Positions 1-5,790 of a DNA stretch of 5,790 nucleotides are shown piece after piece; positions within the stretch are counted from its first letter, which is position 1, and each line of letters opens with the position of its first letter. The position numbers and the translations under genes were made by a program. The notes beneath the pieces were generated by a model. The model worked only from the letters and a program-made list of their open reading frames with translations, was not told the origin of the DNA and did not search any database. Source of the stretch: Chloroflexota bacterium (GTDB lineage Bacteria > Chloroflexota > Dormibacteria > CF-121); assembly GCA_005881235.1 (NCBI GenBank), contig VBEQ01000033.1, forward strand, positions 1-5,790, read 5' to 3'.

Positions 1-1018
1 GCGAGGCGAGCGATCGGTAGGCGCTGACCTCGACCGTGCCGGTGATGGACTCGGGAAGCCGGATGAGTGAGATGGGCAGCTGCCCATCGATCGGCTTCGC
101 GCGCTGCGCCGGCGGGTGGCCCGGGACATCAAAGAGCAGCGCCCAGTCGATGACGCGTTCCGGCGTGAGGGGTCGGAAGCCCGCCAGGTCGGGAAAGACG
201 GGAAACCGTTGGCCGCCGCGTCGGAGCTGGTAGTCGCCTTTGATCTGCGAGTGGCCGTAGCGAAAGGCGGCGTCGGCAAATTCGACTGGGATGAAGGCTA
301 CGCTCGTAGGGCGATAGAAGCGCGCGTCGTTGCGCATGACGGTCGTGGCCATCGCGGGACCGACGAGGCTTGGTAGAAAGTCGTTGAGGATGACCCACTG
401 GAAGTGCCAGGTGAGCGCCCGGCGGGCGTCCTCAAATAGCTCCAACTCCGGCACGCCGTCCGCACGTAGCCGATCGACAAGGCGGTTATGCGCGTGGATG
501 AAGGCAACCTGCAGCCCGGTCATGAAGGCGTGGACATCGTTGCGGGGATCGCCGATCAGCGCGATACCCTGCTGGTTGCGGGGAAGGTCGCGGCCATCGA
601 TGCCGAGGAGCAGTTTCGCCGGATCCGCCAGATCGTAGAGATAGGGCGAGCCGACCGGGCCGCCGCCGTAGAGCGCCTCGAGATTCGCGCGAGGCGAGCG
701 GATGTTGCGCAAGGCATCGATGTCGGCATGCGCTCGTAACGGAGACCGGTCGGCGGTGAGGTCGTGTGCCAGGTACTGGCCGAAGAAAGGCTGACCTGCC
801 TCCACATGGCTGTTCTCCTCACATGCCCCGCCGTCGCAGATGCTGCCTTCAATCCCGAGGGCGAGCAACCGATCGTCATCGAAGGTCGCCGCCGGCAGGT
901 CGGGGAACATGCGCCCGTAGCGCCCTCCCTCGGTGACCGGAGCATCGACCGTGCGCCCCGGCGCGAGGCAGAGGTCGCGCGCCGGGTGGGCCGTTCGAGG
1001 TCGAATTGCCGTCCGCAT
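1..1018 (-). CDS. Animal-type heme peroxidase family protein (N-terminal part, cut by window edge)
   Basis: The frame is open on the minus strand from the stop at 1084-1082 to the window edge, giving 339 codons from ATG 1018; the C-terminus lies outside. Family members oxidise small substrates with H2O2 through a heme. Seen, numbered from ATG 1018: GRYGRMF near residues 32-38; the distal motif GQYLAHD at 80-86 (Gln81, His85, Asp86 at a calcium-ligand position); SPRANLEALYG at 108-118, matching the second calcium loop; GDPR at 156-159 with the catalytic Arg159; HNR at 177-179; and AFRYGH at 251-256 with the proximal heme ligand His256. From memory of myeloperoxidase, its heme-linking Asp94, Glu242 and Met243 correspond to Ala84, Val162 and His163, so heme is probably non-covalent. 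No signal peptide is evident. The start is uncertain: GTG 1021 and TTG 1072 are in frame, none has a good Shine-Dalgarno, and the codons above 1021 have low third-position GC. Probably co-transcribed with the upstream DUF302 gene. The family call is firm; the substrate is unknown. Confidence 0.92.
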   Translation of the reverse strand, partial: MRTAIRPRTAHPARDLCLAPGRTVDAPVTEGGRYGRMFPDLPAATFDDDRLLALGIEGSICDGGACEENSHVEAGQPFFGQYLAHDLTADRSPLRAHADIDALRNIRSPRANLEALYGGGPVGSPYLYDLADPAKLLLGIDGRDLPRNQQGIALIGDPRNDVHAFMTGLQVAFIHAHNRLVDRLRADGVPELELFEDARRALTWHFQWVILNDFLPSLVGPAMATTVMRNDARFYRPTSVAFIPVEFADAAFRYGHSQIKGDYQLRRGGQRFPVFPDLAGFRPLTPERVIDWALLFDVPGHPPAQRAKPIDGQLPISLIRLPESITGTVEVSAYRSLAS

Positions 1019-1081
1019 CACGTCCAAGGCATACCAGCTGGCGGCGCGAATCTCAAATACCGATCTAAGCAATGCCGATCG

Positions 1082-1489
1082 TTAGCGGTCGCCTGAACCC
1101 GAAGCCTCGGCGACGAGCTGCTCTAACAGAGTCTCCATTCGCCGAAGGGTCTCGAGCTGACCACTGAGAGCGAAATCATTTGGGAGCTCCGTTGGCCGCC
1201 GGTAGCCGATCATGGTCTGACCGCTGGCGTCCCAGATGAGAAGTCGCAGTGGCAGATCGTAACCGACAGCGGCATCCGCTTGCATCAACAGTGTGCCCAC
1301 CCGCGGGTCACCAAAGATCACCAACTCCTCGTCAGCGAGCGCCAGTCCGGCCTGGCGAGCGCCAGCAGCGTGGTCGATGCGAGCGAACACGCGGATCCCG
1401 CGCAGGCTGAGCGCAGCGATCACGCGATCGACCGTTTTCGGCACGCTGTGGGCACTCTTGACGGTTGTCAGCGGCATGGTGCGATTCAT
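1082..1489 (-). CDS. DUF302 domain-containing protein
   Basis: A complete 135-residue protein. The core at about residues 12-105 fits DUF302 (PF03625): SAHSVPKTVDRV at 12-23, then VFARIDHAAGAR at 34-45, LVIFGDPRVGT at 56-66, LLMQADAAVG at 67-76 and DLPLRLLIW at 78-86. These match the usual family pattern of 'FARIDHAAGA', 'IFGNPKVGTPLM' and 'DLPLK'. The C-terminal 30 residues look helical and charged. There is no signal peptide or membrane segment, so it is probably cytoplasmic. The biochemical role of DUF302 is not established and none is assigned. ATG 1489 is chosen because AAGGA at 1499-1495 sits 5 nt upstream; ATG 1477 is an alternative, and extension to ATG 1543 adds 18 residues without family resemblance. 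It precedes the peroxidase gene on the same strand with 63 bp between its stop and ATG 1018, suggesting one transcript. It is divergent from the GH15 gene. Confidence 0.93.
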   Translation of the reverse strand: MNRTMPLTTVKSAHSVPKTVDRVIAALSLRGIRVFARIDHAAGARQAGLALADEELVIFGDPRVGTLLMQADAAVGYDLPLRLLIWDASGQTMIGYRRPTELPNDFALSGQLETLRRMETLLEQLVAEASGSGDR

Positions 1490-1494
1490 TTTGA

Positions 1495-1499
1495 TCCTT
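1495..1499 (-). promoter_or_regulatory. Ribosome-binding site of the DUF302 gene
   Basis: The minus strand reads AAGGA at 1499-1495, five bases before ATG 1489. This decides the start in favour of 1489 over the longer frame opening at 1543. Confidence 0.7.
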
Positions 1500-1593
1500 G
1501 TTAGAAGGCGCAGGTCAGGCGGGTGCTCGAGACGTCGGCCCATTGATGCCGGCCGGTTCGCCCTGCTAGTCTATGCGGGTTTCCGGGAGCCAC

Positions 1594-1600
1594 AGGGAGG
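1594..1600 (+). promoter_or_regulatory. Ribosome-binding site of the GH15 gene
   Basis: AGGGAGG lies 9 bases before GTG 1610, and supports this non-ATG start. The nearby ATG at 1603 is in another frame and does not open the enzyme. Confidence 0.7.
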
Positions 1601-1609
1601 GGATGGACT

Positions 1610-4600
1610 GTGATTTCAGGGCGCGACCGGCTTCGTAGCATCGGTATCGCGGTCGGTCTGGCGCTGGCCATTGTGCCGGCCGGGCTTTCTCCACTCGCCG
1701 GGTGGGCGTCGCGCGCGGCAACGGACGGACCGGGAACCCTGTCGCATTTCGACCTGGCGCGCAAGGATTGCCTTGGCACTGCTCGGAACACGACGTCAAA
1801 GGTCTGGTTCACGGTCGCGAATGGGGTGCTGAGCGACGTCTATTACCCGACCGCGGATAACACCAATGTCGAAACCCTGCAGCTCGTCGTGACGGACGGG
1901 CACAACTTCACCGACCTCCAGGCGCGCGACATGACCTACACGGTCGAGGCACCCGATTCGCGGTCGCTCGACTGCCGGGTCGTCAGCACGGCAAAGAGCG
2001 GTCGCTATCGGATCACGACCGATTACCTCACCGATCCCGCACGAAACACCGTGCTCATGCGTATCAAGTTCCATCCACAGCAGGACGACAACGTCGACTA
2101 CCACCTGTACCTACGCTATGACCCGAGCATCAACGGCAATGGCGGGGGTGGATCCGGTAATGGCGGCGGTGACTCGGGCCTCATCGACACTTCGACCGGC
2201 CACGCCATACCGGTGGCCTACGACACGCGGACCGCCAGTCAGGCCGTCAACCGCACGTATGCGGTCCCCGCCTTCTCAGCGCTCGACGCCTCGCGCCCAT
2301 TCCGTCAGATAAGCAACGGCTTCGCAGGCGCCGCGAGCGACGGGCTGTCGCAGCTCGACGCGACGCACGCGCTCGGCGCGCCCAACGACACCGCCAGCAA
2401 CGGCAACCTGGTTCAAACGGCGCAGCTCGACCTTGGGGAGGAAGCCGGCATTACGGTCGCGCTCGGCTTCGGCACGACCCAAACGGAGGCCGTCTCCGCG
2501 GCCGCCGGCTCGCTGCACGCTGACTTCGACGGCGTGCGGGAATCCTTCGACGCCGGCTGGCACGGCTACGATGCCTCGTTGTTCAGGCCACCCTCGCAGA
2601 CGTCGGGCACGACCAGTTCTCAGTGGCGACAGCTCGTGAACGAGTACTACATGAGCGCCAACGTCGTGAAAGCCAGCGAGGACAAGACCTTCCCAGGTGC
2701 GATCGTGGCCAGCCTTGCCTCACCCTGGGGCCAGGCGGTGTCCGCCGGCGACCCGAACAATCTCTTCTTCGGCTCGTACCGCGAGGTCTTCGCGCGCGAC
2801 CTCTACGAGGCGTGGACCGGCTTGATGTCGGATGGCGACCTGCAGACCGCGCGGGATGCGGTCACCTTCCTTCTCGACCGGCAGCAGCAGGCCGACGGGT
2901 CGATGCCACGTAACAGCCTCCTCAATGGGCGGGTCGCCCCCGACTCGTTCGGGAGTCAGCTCGACGAGGCGGCCTACCCGCTCATCATGGCCGAGCAACT
3001 CGGCATGGCCGACTCTGCCCTCTACCAGAACCACGTGCGGCCGGCGATCGACTTCGTGATCGCGCACGGCCCAGCGTTTGGCGTGGAGCGGTGGGAGGAA
3101 CAGAGCGGCTTTTCGCCCTCGACCATCGCCGCCGAGGTGGCGGGCCTGATCGCGGGCGCGAGACTCGCGGATGCCAATGGGGACTCGCGGACGGCGGCGA
3201 TCGCGCGCGGTGTCGCCGACGACTGGCAGCGGAGCCTGCCAGGCTGGTCGGTCACGAGCAACGGGCCGCTCGCGACCCATCCGTACTACATCCGTCTTTC
3301 CAAAACCGGCGATCCCAACGCGGCGATCTCGTACAACGTGGGCAATGGTGGTCCGACGCTGGACCAGCGCGCGATCATCGACCAAGGGTTTCTTGAGATG
3401 GTGCGCCTGGGCCTGATGCCAGCGTCTGATCCGATCATCAATCAGTCGGTGACGGTCGTGGACGCCACCATCAGGAGCGACACCTCGACCGGTGCCGGGT
3501 TCCACCGGTACAACGGGGACGGCTATGGCGATCGCACGAGCGACGGACGGCCGTGGGCGCCGACCGGGCAGGGGACCGGACATCTCTGGCCGGTTCTCGC
3601 GGGTGAGCGCGCCGAGTTCGAGATCGCGAGTGGGTCGGCAGGCTCAGCACTGGCGCGGCTCGATGCGATGCGTGCCGGTGCATCGGGGGTCGGTCTCATC
3701 CCCGAACAGGACTGGGAGGGTACGGTCCTCGGCGCCTCGCCCTTCGGCACCGACCCCACGACCGCGTCGATCGGGTTCCGCAACGGCGCCGCAGCGGGAA
3801 GCGCGTCCCCGCTGACCTGGTCGGCGGCGCAGTACGTGCGACTGATGCGCGACATGCTGGCGGGAACGATTCTCGAGCGGCCGGCGCAGGTGTTCGCGCG
3901 CTATGTGACCAGTCCTCTCGGAACCTCGAGCCTGACCGTCACCGCGCCCGCCAACAACTCGGCGGTGTCGGGTTCTCCCGTGACGGTAACGGGAACATCC
4001 GCGCCGGGAAACACCATCAACATCGCCGCCACGAACACCGACAACAACAGCCAGACGAGCACCGTCAGCGGATCGGTGGAGGCGGACGGCAGTTTCAGCC
4101 TGAACGTTCCGATCACCGGCGGGACGACCGTACTCAACGTCGTCGCCATCAGTCCCTCCGGTGCGACCGCGCACGTGCAGCGCACCATCATCTTCGACTT
4201 CACGCCGGGGACGGTGCTAATGGACGTCAGCGACCCCAACGGCGATGACAACGGGCCCGGGAACTACGCCTATCCGACGTCCGACAACTTCCACGCCGGG
4301 GCCTTCGACATCGAGGCGTTCCGTGTCATCGAGAGTCCGGACGGCGCGACAACCACCTTCAAGTTGAAGGTGCGCGATCTGTCCCCCACGTTCGGCAGTC
4401 CGCTCGGAGCGCAGCTGGTCGACGTCTACGTGCACGATCCGGCCGCCGCCGCGGCCAACACCTCAACCGCCGCGTCGTTCACGCAACGAAACTATGTGAT
4501 CGATCCGGCGTCGGCGTGGAGCCGCCTGGTCGAGGTGCAGGGCTTCGGCCAGCGCTACATCGATGCGCACGGCACCACCCTGGGGACCGTGAATATCAGC

Positions 4601-4924
4601 GCCAATGCCATCTCGCGATTCATCACGTTCAGCGTCCCAACCGCCAGCCTTGGCGGAACGCCGGCATCGGGTTGGGGCTTCACCGTGGTCCTCACCGGTC
4701 AAGATGGCTTCAGTCCGGATCAGGCGCGGAGCTTCGCGCCCACGCCGCAGCCATACCAGTTCGGCGTCTGCGCGACCGCGAGCCCAGACGCCCACTGCAC
4801 CTTCGATCCCAACCGCGTTCCGAAAGCAATGGATGTGCTGACACCGGCATTGGTCGCGCAGTCAGACGAGCTCGACTACACGGTCCATAATCCGGTCACG
4901 CTTCAGGACATCACGATTCCGTAG
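1610..4924 (+). CDS. Secreted GH15 glucodextranase/glucoamylase-like enzyme, domains N-A-B-C
   Basis: A complete 1104-residue exo-acting glucosidase of family GH15, inverting, expected to release beta-glucose from non-reducing ends of alpha-glucans outside the cell. Residues 1-37 form a signal peptide (basic RDRLR, hydrophobic 11-31, cleavage near SRA/A at 36-37). About 38-330 is the all-beta N-domain found in bacterial glucoamylases and glucodextranases, with a Gly-rich loop near residue 180. About 340-770 is the (alpha/alpha)6 catalytic domain: ARD with Arg396/Asp397 (subsite -1), RWEEQSGFSPSTIAAE with general acid Glu496, GHLWPVLAGER from 657, and IPEQDWEG with general base Glu699. About 774-864 is an Ig-like domain (AP-type repeat unit, 'SAVSGSPVTVTGTS'). 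About 865-1085 resembles the C-terminal module of Arthrobacter glucodextranase (DOMON/SLH-like, possible wall or carbohydrate binding), with a possible disulfide Cys1054-Cys1063. No LPXTG or C-terminal membrane anchor. The four-domain order fits glucodextranase (alpha-1,6), but glucoamylase or another alpha-glucosidase specificity cannot be excluded. GTG start is set by AGGGAGG at 1594. Stops 4 bp from the convergent SGNH gene. Confidence 0.94.
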   Translation: MISGRDRLRSIGIAVGLALAIVPAGLSPLAGWASRAATDGPGTLSHFDLARKDCLGTARNTTSKVWFTVANGVLSDVYYPTADNTNVETLQLVVTDGHNFTDLQARDMTYTVEAPDSRSLDCRVVSTAKSGRYRITTDYLTDPARNTVLMRIKFHPQQDDNVDYHLYLRYDPSINGNGGGGSGNGGGDSGLIDTSTGHAIPVAYDTRTASQAVNRTYAVPAFSALDASRPFRQISNGFAGAASDGLSQLDATHALGAPNDTASNGNLVQTAQLDLGEEAGITVALGFGTTQTEAVSAAAGSLHADFDGVRESFDAGWHGYDASLFRPPSQTSGTTSSQWRQLVNEYYMSANVVKASEDKTFPGAIVASLASPWGQAVSAGDPNNLFFGSYREVFARDLYEAWTGLMSDGDLQTARDAVTFLLDRQQQADGSMPRNSLLNGRVAPDSFGSQLDEAAYPLIMAEQLGMADSALYQNHVRPAIDFVIAHGPAFGVERWEEQSGFSPSTIAAEVAGLIAGARLADANGDSRTAAIARGVADDWQRSLPGWSVTSNGPLATHPYYIRLSKTGDPNAAISYNVGNGGPTLDQRAIIDQGFLEMVRLGLMPASDPIINQSVTVVDATIRSDTSTGAGFHRYNGDGYGDRTSDGRPWAPTGQGTGHLWPVLAGERAEFEIASGSAGSALARLDAMRAGASGVGLIPEQDWEGTVLGASPFGTDPTTASIGFRNGAAAGSASPLTWSAAQYVRLMRDMLAGTILERPAQVFARYVTSPLGTSSLTVTAPANNSAVSGSPVTVTGTSAPGNTINIAATNTDNNSQTSTVSGSVEADGSFSLNVPITGGTTVLNVVAISPSGATAHVQRTIIFDFTPGTVLMDVSDPNGDDNGPGNYAYPTSDNFHAGAFDIEAFRVIESPDGATTTFKLKVRDLSPTFGSPLGAQLVDVYVHDPAAAAANTSTAASFTQRNYVIDPASAWSRLVEVQGFGQRYIDAHGTTLGTVNISANAISRFITFSVPTASLGGTPASGWGFTVVLTGQDGFSPDQARSFAPTPQPYQFGVCATASPDAHCTFDPNRVPKAMDVLTPALVAQSDELDYTVHNPVTLQDITIP

Positions 4925-4928
4925 CGAT

Positions 4929-5759
4929 CTATTCTGACGGCGGCGGCCACTTCGCCGGATCCCCGAGCGCGGTCTCGGCTGCCACGGATTGGATCATGGC
5001 GGCTGCCTCCGCCGAGAGGCTCGAGTGATACCCGAGCCCCTTTGGGCTCTCCTGGAAGATGGTCGCGTAGAAGACACAGGCGGCGAGATAGGTTCCGGCT
5101 TCGGTCGGATGGCTGCCGTCTTGTTGCCAGAGCGGCGCCCCCGCTCCGCGGGTGACGAGGCTAGCCCAGGCGACGCCGACGGGCGCGACCGCCACCCGCT
5201 GATCGGCGGCGATCGCCAGGTATCCATCGTCGATCGCGGATTGCATGCTCGCGTAGGTGGGCATTCCGGTCTCCGGCCAGCCGTCGCGCCGTCCCCAGGT
5301 GAGGTAAAGGAGCGGTCGGGCGCCCCGGTTGCGGATCGAGCTGATGAGCCGACGGGCGGCCGGGTACATCTGCGCCTGGCGGAACTCCTCGACCGCTGGA
5401 ATCTGACTCTGTTCCTGGAGCACGACGATGTCCCAGGGGCTGGCGGTGAGCGCGGTCGCTGTGGCCGGTGAGTCCGCATGGTTGACGAGCGTCCAGCCGT
5501 CCACGGCAGCGCTTTTTGTCTCGACGCGATGTCCGCCGGATCGGGCGAGGCTGGCGAAGACGCCTGGTAGGTCGTTGACCGTGGTGTAGCTGTTGCCGAT
5601 GAAGAGAACGCGGGTGCATGCCGGGTCGCGTTCCTGACTCGGGCAAGCGGCGTTCACCGTGAGCAGCAGGAGGCCAAGCGTAACGATGGCGCCCACGCCG
5701 GCCACGATCAATATCGACCGGGTTCGCAGCGAGGCCACGCGGCCATCATGCGCTGACAA
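4929..5759 (-). CDS. SGNH/GDSL-like hydrolase with N-terminal membrane segment (DUF4886-like)
   Basis: A complete 276-residue protein, predicted to be an esterase or deacylase facing the outside. Residues 12-14 are basic and about 16-35 form one hydrophobic helix: an anchor or signal peptide. VNAAC at 35-39 resembles a lipobox weakly (Asn at -3 is unusual), and Cys39 and Cys48 could instead pair. Catalytic block I is LFIGNSYT at 52-59 with likely nucleophile Ser57. The C-terminal block is DGSHPTEAG at 214-222, with Asp214 and His217 spaced as the SGNH D-x-x-H dyad. The classical GxND of block III is not seen; WDIVVLQEQS (109-118) and YLTWGRRDGW (152-161) occupy the middle, as in DUF4886-like relatives. 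TTG 5759 is the longest start, with only AGG about 8 bases upstream; GTG 5738 is in frame and leaves a shorter n-region. ATG codons at 5749 and 5746 are in another frame. Convergent with the GH15 gene. Substrate unknown; a role in removing acyl groups from glycans is inference from adjacency. Confidence 0.88.
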   Translation of the reverse strand: MSAHDGRVASLRTRSILIVAGVGAIVTLGLLLLTVNAACPSQERDPACTRVLFIGNSYTTVNDLPGVFASLARSGGHRVETKSAAVDGWTLVNHADSPATATALTASPWDIVVLQEQSQIPAVEEFRQAQMYPAARRLISSIRNRGARPLLYLTWGRRDGWPETGMPTYASMQSAIDDGYLAIAADQRVAVAPVGVAWASLVTRGAGAPLWQQDGSHPTEAGTYLAACVFYATIFQESPKGLGYHSSLSAEAAAMIQSVAAETALGDPAKWPPPSE

Positions 5760-5790
5760 GTTGTCGAGCCTGTAGTCTTAACCGCCTTGT

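Larger units (their letters stand above)
1490..1609. promoter_or_regulatory. Divergent intergenic region between the DUF302 and GH15 genes
   Basis: This 120-bp gap must hold the leftward promoter for DUF302-peroxidase and the rightward promoter for GH15. For the plus strand, TTGATG at 1543-1548 followed after 18 bp by TAGTCT at 1567-1572 is a weak sigma70-like pair (TANNNT-type -10). The same spot read on the minus strand gives TAGACT (1573-1568), so divergent -10 elements may overlap, but I see no good -35 for that direction. Short palindromes CTCGAG, GACGTC and CCGGCCGG occur here and are too short to call an operator. The location follows from gene layout; the exact elements are low confidence. 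Confidence 0.35.

Noticed and set aside
36..1096. Several plus-strand open frames across the left region
   Set aside because: They oppose the minus-strand peroxidase, whose motifs are unmistakable; their translations show no family features.
2133..2172. Repeat-like Gly-coding stretch with GGNAATGGCGG-type units
   Set aside because: It encodes a Gly-rich loop in the N-domain, a place where related GH15 enzymes also carry Gly/Ser/Asn-rich loops; it is not a separate repeat element.
2720..3583. A 287-codon open frame on the minus strand inside the GH15 gene
   Set aside because: It lies opposite the GH15 catalytic domain, has a composition typical of an antisense shadow in GC-rich DNA (Arg/Pro/Gly/Val-rich), and shows no recognisable domain.
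3644..4174. A 176-codon minus-strand open frame within the GH15 gene
   Set aside because: Shadow of the real gene: Arg/Gly-rich, low-complexity translation without motifs.
5640..5660. Lipobox for lipoprotein processing of the SGNH hydrolase
   Set aside because: The sequence before Cys39 is V-N-A-A with Asn at -3, unlike the usual Leu/Val; a plain signal anchor or a Cys39-Cys48 disulfide is as likely.
5770..5785. TAGTCT/TAAGAC element upstream of the SGNH gene as a promoter
   Set aside because: There is no -35 partner within the few bases remaining in the window, and the match is weak.

Overview
This is a GC-rich chromosomal window holding four protein genes: two run leftward in tandem, one long gene runs rightward, and one runs leftward and meets the long gene tail to tail. 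No rRNA, tRNA, CRISPR array, insertion sequence or phage gene is visible. The strong G/C bias at third codon positions and the gene types (animal-type heme peroxidase, DUF302 protein, four-domain GH15 glucodextranase-like enzyme, SGNH/DUF4886-like hydrolase) suggest a free-living, probably soil or environmental bacterium from a GC-rich phylum such as Chloroflexota or Actinomycetota. That placement is inference; no marker gene is present.

Layout: (1) Positions 1-1018, minus strand: the N-terminal 339 codons of an animal-type (peroxidase-cyclooxygenase superfamily) heme peroxidase that runs off the left edge. The distal Gln/His, catalytic Arg and proximal His are readable. The residues that covalently bind heme in mammalian enzymes are not there. 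(2) 1082-1489, minus: a complete small DUF302 protein just upstream of the peroxidase and probably co-transcribed with it. (3) 1490-1609: a 120-bp divergent intergenic region with a good ribosome-binding site on each side. (4) 1610-4924, plus: a complete 1104-residue secreted GH15 glucosidase with a signal peptide, N-terminal beta-domain, (alpha/alpha)6 catalytic domain with both catalytic glutamates, an Ig-like domain and a C-terminal DOMON/glucodextranase-C-like module. (5) 4929-5759, minus: an SGNH/GDSL-like hydrolase with an N-terminal membrane segment. Its stop codon lies 4 bp from the stop of the GH15 gene.

Functional reading: the GH15 protein should release glucose from alpha-glucans (dextran, isomaltosaccharides or starch-type chains) outside the cell. 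The SGNH hydrolase is also predicted to face the outside and might remove acyl groups, but its link to the GH15 enzyme rests only on adjacency. The DUF302-peroxidase pair forms a separate leftward unit, probably linked to oxidant chemistry. I see no clear evidence of a novel multi-gene system. The more unusual points are the peroxidase active-site substitutions, the DUF302-peroxidase arrangement (same frame, one stop codon between) and the non-canonical SGNH blocks.
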